Of a stretch of 64,000 nucleotides of DNA, positions 15,101 through 42,069 are shown piece by piece. The stretch's first letter is position 1; each line of letters opens with the position of its first letter. The notes under the pieces are model-generated. The model had not been told where the DNA came from. It searched no databases and saw only the letters and a list, made by a program, of their open reading frames with translations. This stretch comes from Apus apus (lineage: Eukaryota > Chordata > Aves > Apodiformes > Apodidae). Where the stretch lies: NCBI RefSeq assembly GCF_020740795.1, contig NC_067287.1, forward strand, positions 35,147,501 through 35,211,500. The letters run 5' to 3'. The translations under genes and the position numbers were made by a program.

Positions 15101-16149
15101 TGTCCTCAAACCATAGGGAGTTCTAGGGGAGGCATGTTCAGTGCAGGAGATGTCACAGAGGCAAGGGCAGCCTATGGGGATGAGGGTTGTTGGCTCTAGT
15201 TCCTGCAAGTTGGGAGCAGTTGGTGGCAGATCTTGTGCAATGTCTGTAAAGCTGACATGGGGAGGCACAGAGTCTTTTCATCCAACATGTGGATCATTTC
15301 CTTTCCTGCCTGTGTGGCTGAAGAGCATGAGGAGTTGTCTTTCCCAGTGGAGGCTTGTGGAGGAGCTTGGGAGGCTTTGGGCAGGATTGGGAAAGATGTG
15401 CTTTCTTGATTTCTTTTTTTTTTTTTTCTTGACTCGTTTAGATGCCATGTGCTTCTGAAGGGCTTCCACATTTCTCACAGCTCCATCATCCCACACAGTG
15501 TACAAACGTAGCCTCATCTGTGGGGGCTGTTTGGTTTGAGGAACCATTCCGGGGCTAGCCAAGAGCTGAATCCTAGCTTCCTGGACCCTCGGTTGAGCAG
15601 CTGAGGGTGTGGGCGGAAGCAGAGTGGCTGCTGCTGTCAGGCTGCATTGCCACCTGCTGGGGCACACAGCCCCTTTCTGAGGCCACCTCCACCTCACTTC
15701 AGCCAGGGGCTCCCTTTTCAGGGGCAGGCCTAGCTGGGCTCCAGCATGTTTCCTCAGCTGTTTATTTTGGGCAGATCTGGTGCCTCTTGCTCTGTTGGGT
15801 TTTGTCTTCAGACACTTCTTTACGTTTAGAGTTTTAAGTCTTGAGGTTTACATTTCCTGGTTTAAGTACTGGCCTTCAGTTCAGGTTTCTTTCCTGGGTG
15901 CAGCTAAAGGGAGGCAGGGGACACTTTGGCCAAAGAGCTCATCGGATGTTATGGACAGGAAGATGTGAGAGATGTTTTTCTTAATGTAAAATAATAACCT
16001 CTTGCAAAGAATCAGCTGAATGTTCTGGGACCTTGCTGGCCTGGAGATGGACTTGTGGCCTCACTGGGACCAGCCATATTTCCTTGGGTGTTACCCAAGA
16101 AAACCCCACTCAGATTTGACCAAGGTATTACACTGTGGTGGAAAAACAT

Positions 16150-16217
16150 GACAAAAAAAAAACAAAAAACAAACAAACAAAAACACACCAAAAAAATCCC
16201 AAAACAAAACAAAAAAC
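16150..16217. repeat. A-rich (AAAC)n-like tract
   Basis: Long runs of A interrupted by single C residues, with several AAAC and AACA repeats. Simple low-complexity sequence about 0.6 kb beyond the inferred LANCL1 3' end; no function is visible. Confidence 0.65.
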
Positions 16218-16814
16218 CGAAGGGGGAAAGGCTAGGCAGTGGTGTGGAGAGATGGAAGTCAGAGGAGATGCTGGAGAGAAGCAAGGTCTGGCTGGAGTAA
16301 CTAGTGGAAATTAAGCCCTTCCCCAGCAGCTTTGTGCACCACATGGCTGTTTCTCCCACAGCTGCTGTTGGGGAGTCATGTGTGGAACATGCAACCTTAA
16401 TTCTCCACCTCTGCCAGCTCCATGCCTGTCAGATGGGAGCAAGGTCCCTGTTGGAGGCAGGGGTTGAGCTGGCGTTTGTGGAGGCTGCCTTGCACCGAAA
16501 TATGCCTGTGAGCAATTAAGACTAACCTGCAGGACTGTGGTCTCCAATGGAAACCACAGCAGGGAGGACATGGCCTTGGCTTGGAGACAGCACTGCAAAA
16601 GAATGTCCTGGGAGAAAAGCACAGCCTGTGAGGAAAAGCATTGGAGTGGGCTTGAGGAATTGGAGATGGGGATAACGGTGAAATACTCTTAACACTCAGG
16701 GTGGGTGGGAGGCCAGTGAGCCTCCAGGAGCCACCAGAGCGAATGTTTTTGTGGTGTATCTTCATCTCTTTAGATATGGATCCTTGTCACAAAGCAGAGG
16801 GTAAGAACAGAACA

Positions 16815-18750
16815 CTTGCTCGTTTCAGCATTTTTATTAAACAGTGCTCCCTCAGCAGATGCAGATTGGTGTATGAACCCTGGGATAGTGCTGCCATGGT
16901 ATCTGGCAGGAACCATCTCCTTTACACAAGAAGTGCCAGGAGAAGCCCAGGCTCAGAGCAGTGTCCCTGTGCTGCCATTACACTAGCCACACTGGGAGCA
17001 GGCCCCATGTACTGCAGGATGCTGTTAAATGTAGCCAAATTCTGCTCTCAAGGGTCCTCCTTTCCAGTCACCTCCCTGTGCTGTTTAGGCCCTGTGAATG
17101 ATAAGGACTGACCACTGCTGAGTCCATGTGAGCTTGAGGCTTCTGATGGGGATGCCCAGCCTAAAGCAGGTGAGTTTCTCTGTGCTTTGGGCTGTCTCTT
17201 GATGAAGGTGTGATGGCAGAGGGAGGCTGGGCTTTGAGGAAACAGCCAGCCTTGCAGGAATGGTTTCTACTCCTTGCAGGAGCAGCCCGTGCAGCTGTGG
17301 TTAGGCTGCCTTGTGCTCAGGCACATGTGAGCTTGCTGGGTTGGTGTGCCAGGATTGGGCCTCCTGCTTCACTGTTGCCGGTGCAGGGTGTGCCAGCTTG
17401 GAAGCAGGCAGCTGCCTGCCTGCCTGATCTCAGGTGGCCTGAGGCACTCAGGAACTGGGCCCTTAAAAGATCAAAACCCACACTGACTCTGGCACAGGCT
17501 GAGGAGCTGCCCTTAAACAGCACAAAGAGCTGCATCAGTGACCTTCACTGTGCTGTGTGTAGCTTGTGCTCAGTGCTGAGAGAGTGGTTTGCAAGGGTTA
17601 GGTCCTGAGCTGCTGCACATGAGTGTAGCATCAGCTAAGGACAGAAAAGCAGGTTTACCACTTGCAAGTACCAGGTCTGCTTGACAGTCACCACTACTTA
17701 AGCTAGGGCAGATTTTCCAGTTGGTTGGATGTGTGGTTGTATATCCAAGCAGAATAAGCAGTAATGAGGCAAATAAGTGACTGAAATTATCCAGGTTCAG
17801 GAAAGCTTGTAAAACAAAGCATGTAAACCAAATCTATACAGGTAATAGGTTGAACACTGACAGAACTCAGTGGAATACATTTCCCATGCTGCTGCTGGTG
17901 GGCCCAGCACCACCTAACACCTATAGTAGTCATACACAATTTTAAATAAAGAATGCAAAATACACTTTCAAAACTAAGCAGAAGCATCCATACCAACAAG
18001 CATGCTTAGCTCACTTTTAGATGGGAGTTTTCCATTAAATTGATGGATTTTTGCAATGTTTAGCTTAAGATGTCAAATAAGCACAAAAGCTAATGGATTA
18101 CTAGTCTGTCACAGAAGAGCTATACTTAGCCTTTGCCTTTAAAGCAGACAGGAGGAAGTTCAGGACAAGGCTTTATCATGGAAGTTCCAGCTGTACCACT
18201 TGCACTGTGACATTTAAGAAAACATGTATCAAGACTCCACAGTCCATCACATTAACTTCAGTTGGAGCAGCCCAGTTCCTGAACTGCCTGCTCCCTGGGT
18301 GCTCAGAAAGAAAACACTTAAAAGGAGCTTGCAACTTGCAGTCTCAGATTTTCATGTTCTGTTTTTCAAAGGCAATTAAATTCCTGCAACTATTTGTCAG
18401 CACAAAAAAATATAAATGGCTGGAGTTACATTCAACAGAAAACTTTCTCCCAGGAAATGGGATACAGAAAATAGCAAAACTCTAGACCCAATAAAATACT
18501 GTACATTTTCTCCCTGCTCCCACCTGCAGCCCTGCAATTGTAAGAGACATCAGTAAAACCTGCCTTCTGTCTTTTCAATTGAAACAATGCAATGAGATGA
18601 CCAGAAGCATTAGAGAACTCAGCATGCCCTCAGGAGGATGGGTTGATGTTCAGTTAGGTGAACAATGATGAGTCTGGAAGAAGGAGAAAGCAGCCTTGAC
18701 CTGCTTTTCTAGGTGTGGATGGATTCAGCAGGAAAGTGCTAAGCTCAGAA
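16815..18750 (-). other. LANCL1: Presumed LANCL1 3' untranslated region
   Basis: The region between the stop codon in the last exon and the candidate poly(A) signal at 16833-16838. It contains no convincing open frame, no recognisable transposable element and no competing AATAAA on the minus strand. A GATAAA variant near 18170 could act as a weak proximal site. The extent is inferred from the signal only. Confidence 0.4.
16833..16838 (-). terminator. LANCL1: Candidate LANCL1 poly(A) signal (AATAAA on minus strand)
   Basis: The plus-strand hexamer TTTATT reads AATAAA on the minus strand. It is the only canonical signal I found on that strand between the LANCL1 stop codon and this point. The following 20-45 nt of the minus strand are GT-rich, as expected for a cleavage region, which would place the transcript end near 16815. 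This implies a 3'UTR of about 1.9 kb. No transcript evidence is available, so alternative or further sites are possible. Confidence 0.45.
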
Positions 18751-33983
<15,233 letters not shown>

Positions 33984-34269
33984 CATGGTGCCGCCGTTTG
34001 CCCGCGCTGGGCCGGGCCGGGCCGGGCCCGCCCCCGCTCCGCTCCGCCCCGGAAGGCAGGGCCGGGGCCGGGCAGCTCCTCGGGCCGCTCCGGCAGCGCC
34101 GGGGGCTGGCGGGGTCGGGGTGCGGGTTGTTGGCTCCCGGCAGCTGCTCCTCCTGGGCGCCGTGAGGCCTGGAGGCTCTTGGCGGCTCGTCCTGTCGCGC
34201 TTCAGGGAGCCTTGAAGGATTGAGGGGGTCCCTTGTATCTCCCGCTGAGGGGTGTGAGGGACCTTTTTT

Positions 34270-37190
34270 ATTTTCCGTGGACCCTGGGGGATTTAGGGAG
34301 TCGTGTGGGGTTTAGGGGACCCTGGGGTAGGCTGTTTAGGAAGCTGTTGAGGGCTTCCTGCGAGCTGACTCTGCAGGGCTTGGAGAGCCCTGTGGGTTGT
34401 AGGAGCCCCTTGCGCCTGACCCAGCGGGGTTTAGGGAGCCGTGCGGAGTTCAGAGGATTGTTTTTTGTTTTTGTTGTGGTTTTTTGTTTGTTTGTTTGTT
34501 TGTTTTTGTTTTTTTCTGGTCCTGAGGGGTTTAGGAAGCTGTGTAGGATTTGGGGTCTTCTTGCAGCTGACCCCGATGGGCTTAGAGAATCCTGTGGGCT
34601 GGAGAGAGCCCTGTTGGGTTTAGGGACCGTTTTGCCTGGCTCTGTGGGGCTTAGAGGTCCCTGTGGGGTTTAGGGCCTATTGGAGCTGCCTCCGAGGGCA
34701 TAAGGGAGTCCTGGGGGGTTTAGGGCCCATTTTGGCTGGCTCTGTGGGGATTAGAGAGCCCTGTGGGGTTTAGGGCACGCTTTGCAGCTGATCCTGGGGC
34801 CTTCAGAGAGTCTTCGGGGGTTAGGGCCCATTTCAGCTGGTTCTATGGGCTTTAGGGAGCCCTGTTGGGTTACGGGCCCATTGCAGCTGACCCTGTGGGA
34901 TTTAAGAAGGTTTGTTGGGTTTAGGACCCATTTCAGCTGACTTGTGGGCTTAAGGGAGGCCTGTGGGGTTTAGGGCCAATTGCAGCTGTCTCTGTGGGCT
35001 TTAGGGAGCCTTGTTGTATTTAAGGCCCATTGTGGCTGGCTCTGTGGCCTTTACAGAACCCTGTGGGGTTAAGGGCCTATCATGGCTGGCTCTGTGGGGC
35101 TTCAAGAGCCCTGAGGGCTTTAGGGCCTAGTGCAGCTGGCTCTGTGGGCTTAAGGGAGGCCTGTGAGGTTTAGAGCCCATTGCAGGTAGCTCTGTGGACT
35201 TTAGGGAGGTTTGTGGGGAATTAGGGCCCATTGCTGCTGACCCTGTGGGCTTTAGGGAGCCCTGTGGGGTTTAGGGCCTATTGCAGCTGGCTCTGTGGGC
35301 TTTTAGAGATCTCTGTGGGGTTTAGGGCCCATTGTGGCTGGCTCTGTGGCCTTTACAGAGTCCTGTGGTGTTCAGGGCCCATCATGGCTGGCTCTGTGGG
35401 GCTTAGTGAGCCTTGAGGGCCTTAGGGCCTATTGCAGCAGGATCTGTGGGCTTAACAGAGGCTTCTGGGGTTAAGAGCCCATTGCAGCAGACCCTGTTAC
35501 CTTAAGGGAGGCCTGTGAGGTTTAGGGGCCATTGTGGCTGGTTCTGTGGGCTTTAGGGAGCTCTGTGGGGTTTAGGGCCCATTGGTGTTGGCTCTGACAG
35601 TTTAAGGGAGGCCTGTGGGGTTTAGGGCCTATTGCAGCTGGCTCTGTGGGGTTCAGGGCCCATTGTGGCTGGCTCTGTGGAGCCTAGAGAGCCCTGTATG
35701 GTTTAGGGCCCATTTCAGCTGGCTCTGTGAGCTTTAGGAAGCCTTTTGGGGTGTAGGGCCTATTGCTGCTGACCCTGTGGGCTTAAGTGAGGCCCTTTGG
35801 GGTTTAGGGCCCATTTCAGCTGGCTCTGTGGGGCTTAGAGAGCACTGTGGGGTTTAGGGCCCATTTCAGCTGGCTCTTTGGGCTTAAGAGAGGCCTGTGG
35901 GTTTTAGAGCCCATTGCAGCTGGCTCTGTGGGTTTTAGGGAGCCTTTTGGGGTTTAGGGCCCATTACAGCTTGCTCTGTGGGCTTTTAGAGAGCTCTGTG
36001 GGATTTAGAGCCCATTGGAGTTGGCTCTGAGGGTTTAAGGGAGGCCTGTGGGTTTTAGGGCCTATTGCAGCTGGCTCTGTGAGCTTTAGGGAGCCCTGTG
36101 GGGTTTAGGGCCCATTTCAGCTGGCTCTGTGGGCTTTAGAGAGCCGTGTGGGGTTTAGGGCCTGTTGCAGCTGACTCTGTGGGCCTTTAGAGAGCGCTGT
36201 GGGGTTAAGTCCCCATTTTGTCTGGCTTTGTGGGCTTTAGAGATCCCTGTGGGGTTCAGGGCCCATTGTGGCTGGCTCTGTGGGGCCTAGAGAGCCCTGT
36301 ATGGTTTAGGGCCCATTTCAGCTGGCTCTGTGAGCTTTAGCAAGCCTTTTGGTGTTTTGGGCCTATTGCAGCTGACCCTGTGGGCTTTTAGAGAGCCGTG
36401 TGGGGTTTAGGGCCTGTTGTGGCTGGCTGTGTGGGCTTTAGGGAGGCCTGTGGCATTTAGGGCCCATTTTGTCTTGCTCTGTGGGACTTAGAGAGCCCTG
36501 TGGGGTTTAGGGCCTATTGCAGCTGACCCTGTGGGCATTAGTGAGGCCCTTTGGGATTTAGGGCCCATTTATGCTGGCTCTGTGGGCTTTTAGAGAGCCC
36601 TGCAGTGTTTAGTGCCCAATTTGTCTGGCTCTGTGGGGCTTAGGGCCAATTGCAGCTGTCTCTGTGGGCTTTAGGGAGCCTTGTTGTATTTAAGGCCCAT
36701 TACAACTGGCTCTGTGGGCTTTTAGAGAGCCCTGTGGGGTTAAGGGCCCATTTTGTCTGGTGCTGTGGGCTTAAGAGATCCTTGTGGGGTTTAGGGCCCA
36801 TTGTGGCTGGCTGTGTAGATTTCAGGGAGCCCTCTGGGGCTTAGGGCCCATTTTGTCTGGCTCTGTGGGCTTTAAGGAGCCTTGTGTGCTTGAGGGATCA
36901 TTGCTGCTGATCCTTTGGGGCTTAGAGAGTCCTCTGGGCTTTAGGGAGCCCTGTGAGGTTTAAGGCCCCTTCTAGCAGGCTCTACTGGTTCTAGGGGCCC
37001 CGTGGGCTTTAGAGGTCCCATGCATCTTTCCTTGTGTGGTTTATGGGCCATGTGCAGTTTGATTCTGCTGGGCCTATGGGACTTGTAGGCCCTGTGAGGT
37101 TTGGGGCCCCTCGTAGCTAACTCTGTGGGATTTTGGGGTCTTGTGTGGCTGGGCACCATGTGGTCAGCCCTGTGGGGCTGTTTGCCCCGT
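34270..37190. repeat. About 2.9-kb G-rich minisatellite, ~50-bp unit with TTTAGGG motifs
   Basis: An imperfect tandem array with the consensus order: GGTTTAGGGCCCATT, GCAGCTGGCTCTGTGGG, CTTTAGGGAGCCCTGTGG. The typical period is 50 bp, giving nearly 60 units. Most units hold two TTTAGGG or closely related motifs (TTAAGGG, TTTAGAG). The first units, up to about 34700, and the last, after about 36900, are more diverged than the middle. The G-rich strand is plus. Because 50 is not a multiple of three, the short open frames in it are not evidence of coding. It separates the LANCL1 promoter from upstream CPS1 territory. Confidence 0.95.
34458..34518 (+). repeat. T-rich (GTTT)n insertion within the minisatellite
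   Basis: About 60 bp of T runs and GTTT repeats interrupt the minisatellite among its early, diverged units. It resembles a microsatellite expansion, and no flanking retroelement is visible. Confidence 0.7.
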
Positions 37191-37479
37191 GGGAGTGGTG
37201 CCCATCTGGTCCCAGTGGTGGCAGAGGGTCAGTCTGAGAAACACGTGAGTCCTGCTGCCCTCCAGCAGCAGTGCTTCCTCACCTGGCTTGGGGCCAGGTC
37301 TGGACAACAGACAGCACCTTTCCCTTGCCATCTCCTGCCGAGCTGCTGTGTCACCTGTGCCAGCTGAGCCGTGTCTTCCTCAGGACTAGAAGGTAGGTCC
37401 TTTTGACTTGTAGCCCTGAGCAGTAGAAATTGTCCTCCTGCTTTTCACCCCAAATGCCACATTGCTGCCACCTCTTTAT
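37191..37479. other. Unique sequence between minisatellite and CR1
   Basis: Short non-repetitive stretch with no recognised gene or element. An acceptor-like CTTCCTCAG near 37380 is followed closely by a GTAGGT donor-like string, which would bound only a few nucleotides, so I do not call an exon. Confidence 0.5.
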
Positions 37480-38646
37480 ATGACCGTGTGACCTGCCTGT
37501 TGGATAACGGGGAGGCTGTGGACGTTGTCTACTTAAACTTCAGTAAGGCCTTTGACTCCAAATCATGGCATAGACACGTATCCTCCTCACTGGGTGAGAA
37601 ACTGGATGCCCAGACCCAGACAGCTGTGGTAAATGGGGTCAAATCTAGCTGGTGGCCAGTCACCAGTGGTGTCCTTCAGGGCTCAGTTTTGGGGCCGGTT
37701 TTGTTCAATTTCTTTATCAATGATCTGGATGAGGGCACTGAGTGCACCCTCAGTGAGTTTGCAGATGACTTGAAATTGCATGGGAGTGTTGATCTGCCTG
37801 AGGGTGGCAAGACTCTACAGAGGGACCTGGGCAGGCTGGATTGATGGGCTGAGGCCAGTTGTGTGAGGTTCAACAAGGCCAAGTGCTGGGTCCTGCATTT
37901 AAATCACAACAACCCCAGGCAGCGCTACAGGCTTGGTGAGGAGTGGCTGGAGAGCTGCCCAGCAGAAAAGGACCTGGGGGTGTTGATTGACCACCGACTT
38001 AACATAAGCCAGCAGTAGCCCAGGTGGCCAAGAAGGCCAACATCATCCTGGCCTGCATCAGGAACAGTGTGGCCAGCAGGAGCAGGGAAGTGGTTGTGCC
38101 CCTCTGCTCTGCACTGGTGAGGCAGCACCTCGAGTGCTGTGTTCAGTTCTGGGCCCCTCACTGTAAGAGGGACATTGAGGTGCTGGAGCAGGTCCAGAGC
38201 AGAGCAATGAGGCTGGAGAATGGTCTGGAGAGCAAGTTATATGAGGACAGGCTGAGGGAACTGGAGATGTTTAGTCTGAAGAAAAAGAGGCTGAGGGGAG
38301 ACCTCATTGCCCTCTACAGCTACTTGAAAGGAGGATGTAAGAAGGTGGGTGTTGGCCTGTTGTCCCAAGTGAATAATGACAGGAGAGGAAATGGCCTGAA
38401 GTTTTGGCAGGGGAGGTTTACATTGGATATTATGAAGAATTTCTGTACTGAAAGAGTGGTCAGGCACTGGAACAGCCTGCTCAGGGAGGTGGTGGAGTCA
38501 CCATCCCTGGAGGTATTCAAAGGCTGTGTAGGTTTGGTACTTCAGGACATGCTCTGGTGGCCAAGGCTGTGGGGTTTTTTTTGTGTTCATAGTTGGACTC
38601 TGTGGTCTTAGACGTCCTTTCCAACTATGATGATTCTGTATTTCTG
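37480..38646 (+). mobile_element. CR1 LINE, 5'-truncated, with broken ORF2 remnant
   Basis: The plus strand encodes a CR1-type reverse transcriptase C-terminal half. It starts with [13 protein letters not shown], then [36 protein letters not shown] (the catalytic FADD box) and, in a second frame, [20 protein letters not shown] and [19 protein letters not shown]. The frame is interrupted by a stop at 37842-37844, a further stop near 38017, and a frame change between the two halves. The 3' end has the CR1-style ATGATGATTCTGT signature near 38630. The element is dead, and 5' truncation is usual for CR1. Confidence 0.95.
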
Positions 38647-39815
38647 AGTCCAGGCCTTGCTGCTTTCTGCCTGGTGTAACACTGTGCCCACCTTCCCTTT
38701 TCCTGACCCTGTAGGCCTGAGACAGGTTGTGACATCCTTGCTTGGGGTCTGCCTTGCTGAAGTTCATAACAGGCACAGCTTTGGGGCTCCCCAACACTTA
38801 TCTTGGGAAGCACAAAATGTGGCTGAGCTTGAAGCTCTTGGTGGCTTGTAGAGGCCTGGGTGCAGGGACGATGCCCCTTGCAGGACCTGAATCCCTCTGG
38901 GTGAGTTCAGGAGAAACAGCTACTCTAAGAATTTACCTTTTGGTGGTGATGGAGAACATGCATGGGACTACATTAGGCTGCTGCATTCATGCTTGGGACA
39001 ATTGTATTATACAAGAGATTCTGGTTTTGTGTCCATTCTTCATTACAATCTGTAAAATCAGAGCTCAAGGAAAAGAAAAAGAATTCTTGCAGGAGATGGT
39101 GAGAAACAAGCAGAAAAGAGGGCATCCCAGTTATGGTAGGTTTCAGTTCCTTTTTCACTCAGCTGTTCCTTATTTAGTGAATTTTAATCATGTCAACATT
39201 GCCTTGCATTCAAGGCAGGGAGATGGACTGTGCAGCTTTAGTATTCAGAGAGGCAGCTCTAGCATCAGTAAAAATATCACGGGCTCTTCTGCTTATGGCC
39301 AAGTTCACAGCCCTGTTTTATGGTTTTCCCTTCCATCCACAGGTCAGAACAATATTTGCTGCCCTCCTTCCGTCCAGCACAGTTCAGTACTAACTTCCAG
39401 CACAGGGGACAACGTTTCAGCTTCAGAGCCTTTCTTTTGTCTTTGATTCCTTTCATATTCTTGATTTTTTTTCCAGATCACTTGAAGGCAAAGATGCTTC
39501 TGCCAAATTACCCTGCCTGTTCTCCTCACCTGCCCTACCAAGAGCTGATGTTTCAGAATGTTATTTTCCAAAGAGCTGCTGTCACTTTGGCTTTGATGGA
39601 CTTTGATGGCTGCCCAGGATGAATCCAGAGTGTCTCATTGTGGCTGTCACCCAGAGCCCAGGTAAGTGACTCATGATTCTTCCTTAGTAACCTGCCCATG
39701 CAGAGTGGGCAATGAAAGGAAAAGAGCCTCGTGTTCTCATTGCACACGCAGTCACTCTGAGATGTTTGAGGATGGTTTGTTTGCTTTCTCTAAAAAGGGT
39801 CATGCTGAATTAATG
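38647..39815. other. Unique sequence with an unexplained long open frame
   Basis: Lies between two CR1 copies. It contains the longest open frame in the window not explained by a gene: plus strand, open from at least 38742 to 39446, with the first ATG at 38817 (210 residues from there). No domain, signal peptide or family resemblance was recognised, and codon content is unremarkable. Most likely chance, but listed because of its length. Confidence 0.4.
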
Positions 39816-40085
39816 AAATCATAGTGTTGTTTTGGTTGAGAAAGACTTTTAAGATCACCAAGTCCAGCTGTTAGCACTGCCAAGTCCACCACTAAATCTT
39901 GTCCCTCAATACCACATCTACATGTCTTTTAACTACCTCCAGGGTTGGTGATGCTACCATTTGCCTGGGCAGCCTGTTCCGGTGCCTGTCAACCCTTTCA
40001 GTAAATAATTTTTTCCTACTATCCATTCTAAACCTCCCCTGGCACAATTTGAAGCCATTTGCTGTTTCTTGTCTTTTCTTTTCCA
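39816..40085 (-). mobile_element. CR1 LINE 3' fragment, reverse orientation
   Basis: The minus strand encodes the end of CR1 ORF2 (motifs LCQGRFRMDSRKKLFTERV and SPTLEVVKRHVD) followed by the CR1 3'UTR. The element 3' end is at about 39816, where the plus strand reads AATCATAG. It is truncated at its 5' side near 40085 and is not functional. Confidence 0.85.
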
Positions 40086-42069
40086 CTGAAAAAAAGCCAT
40101 GAAAGCAGATCTGTTCAAAACACATCTAGAGACTCATTTTGTGCAGAAGCAGCTGTCAGAATAGGCAGAGAAAATGGTGATAGAACAGGCTCCAATAGCC
40201 TTCTTGGCAGTCCCATCACAAAGTTAGCCTGAGAAAAATCTCATTTTCTCAAGTTACACACATTAAGTTGTTGAAAAGATGTCCCAGAATCTTTCTACCG
40301 GTGAGAAAAGAACTCTATGTAAAATTTTCTCCTCCACAGCGTTGTCTAGAAGACAAATCATTCCTGAATTTTAGTGGCATAAGGATCCTGGCTGTTGGTG
40401 TTGGCATGTCAGTGGTTCCTGTAGTTACATTGATAAAACTTAAGTTTCACAATCCTCACTGAAGAAAACATTAGGATGCCTGGGTGTCTGCTACCTCCTC
40501 ATTTTAGTGAGGATGTGAATTTCAAACCTGTCAGATGTTACAGCTGCTTACAGGCTACTTGGCATCCTGCCTGAGTATTTAACTGAAACACCTCTTACCT
40601 GAGAGGAGATGTCTCCTCATGGGGGTGACTGCCCTTTTCTGGCATTTATCAGTTCTGTAATCCACCCTACCTCTAATCTCCAGTCAGTAGATGCCAAAGT
40701 TGGACAGTGTAGATGTGGACTTGCAAGTGGCCTCTCCAGAATGGTGGTTTGGCATCTCCCCTTCTGTGTAGCCTCTGCTCAGGGTTGGTTTGACCTCAGA
40801 GAGTGGCCTCCATGCTGTGGACCAGATGGGCTTGGCATGGTGATTCCATAATAATACATGTGAGGGTTTCTTTCCTTTGCATCTGCATGCTGTGTGTGAG
40901 GGAGTGCAGTGAGCAAGGATAAGGTGTCCTTCAGGGCCTCCTTGATAGAAAAGGAGATTTGTGAAAGTGCTTCACAGAGCATGGTCATCCTCACTGTGTG
41001 GGAATGTCCTGGAAAACTGTACAGACTGAGCACTTGGGTGGTGGGAGAGGTTTCACCTGCTGAAAAATTGCCCTAGGGATGTCTTGGCATGTTCACACAA
41101 CTATTGCACTACAAAATCTTGTGGACAGTTAAGAAATGTAGTGCAAGTCATGGCATTTATCTCCCCATCTCTCTTTTTTTTGTGTTGGCTTCTTTGTGTT
41201 TAAACTTCAGATGGTACTGAGTAAAAGCAAGAAGCTTCTTGGCTGCATTTGTTAGCCTCTCTTACACATTATTTATTCAGCAGCATGGTTAAAGATACTG
41301 CATATTTAGGTTTGATGTCCAAAGTGTCCTAAGACATGAAAGATCAAAGATGTGCGTTTCATCTTTTAAAGTTACAATTTTGAGTATCAGAGGTTCTTTC
41401 AGCTGTAATGCTATGTATAAACCAGTGATAATTCTAGAAACTTTGCTATTCCTTAATATTAGAGCTATGGCTCACAGTATTTGATCTCAATAAAAACTCA
41501 AACATACGTTGAGAGACTTAAGATCTTGGTGCCATTCTGAAGCCAAGCAGACTTGCTCTTGAGAGGTAAAACAAGTGTTATATCTTGGCATTATGACAGT
41601 AAAATTTTTCATTTTAGAAGATATCCAGAAGGGGGGAAAAAACATCTTACTGTATTGGATCCTTTTTTCCAATTCACACCAAGCATCATTGCAGATGGCA
41701 TTGAGTATTTTTCTTTTAGCAGCTTCCATGAAGAGATCAAAGTCTTGATTACTGGTCACAGAAGCTGAACTAAGCTGGTCGATTATATTGATATTGTATC
41801 TGGGGCACAGCTGCTTTTATTGTGGCCAGATGTTAAGCCAAGTATTCAGTAAAATCCATCCTGCCACTATGTACACACACAGCGGTGGGCTATGAGCTAG
41901 CAATTCCCATTCAGAAAAGAGGTCTCAGAAATCTACAGGTGGTTCTGTGAAAACACCAGCTCACTGCTCGCTAGCAGGAAAAAGAAAACCAGTTGTTACT
42001 AGGAAGGGAAAAGAGCCCCAAACTTAAATGCTGTCATATGTGTCTGTGGCTCACCTGCATCTGAAATAC
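40086..42069. other. Intergenic, nothing recognised
   Basis: About 2 kb without a recognised exon, RNA gene or repeat family. Open frames on both strands stay below about 95 codons. Confidence 0.6.

Larger units (their letters stand above)
1..16814. other. Intergenic stretch 3' of LANCL1, no gene recognised
   Basis: No exon of a known protein could be recognised on either strand. Open frames reach about 176 codons (13404-13934, plus), but they overlap frames on the opposite strand, show no domain, and look like chance in moderately GC-rich DNA. In other vertebrates the next gene on this side is MYL1, a fast skeletal myosin light chain on the same strand as LANCL1. I looked for the MYL1 N-terminal and EF-hand exons and saw none, so MYL1 probably lies further left. 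Contents are otherwise low-complexity tracts: an A/C-rich run near 9055-9124, a poly-T run near 15413-15428 and an A-rich run near 16150-16217. I see no tRNA gene or intact mobile element here. Confidence 0.6.

Noticed and set aside
1-16814. Possible MYL1 exons expected by synteny
   Set aside because: Searched by eye for the characteristic N-terminal and EF-hand coding strings on the minus strand and found none.
34280-37150. Interstitial telomere sequence
   Set aside because: TTTAGGG-like motifs are embedded in a longer 50-bp unit and are not in head-to-tail (TTAGGG)n runs, so this is a minisatellite, not a telomere relic.
34233-37367. Several open frames of 60-150 codons on both strands inside and beside the minisatellite
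   Set aside because: They are translations of the 50-bp tandem unit, which cycles through all three frames; repeated Gly/Leu/Cys-rich peptides are an artefact.
37375-37400. Tiny exon bounded by CTTCCTCAG and GTAGGT
   Set aside because: It would be only a few nucleotides long, with no partner exons or reading-frame support.
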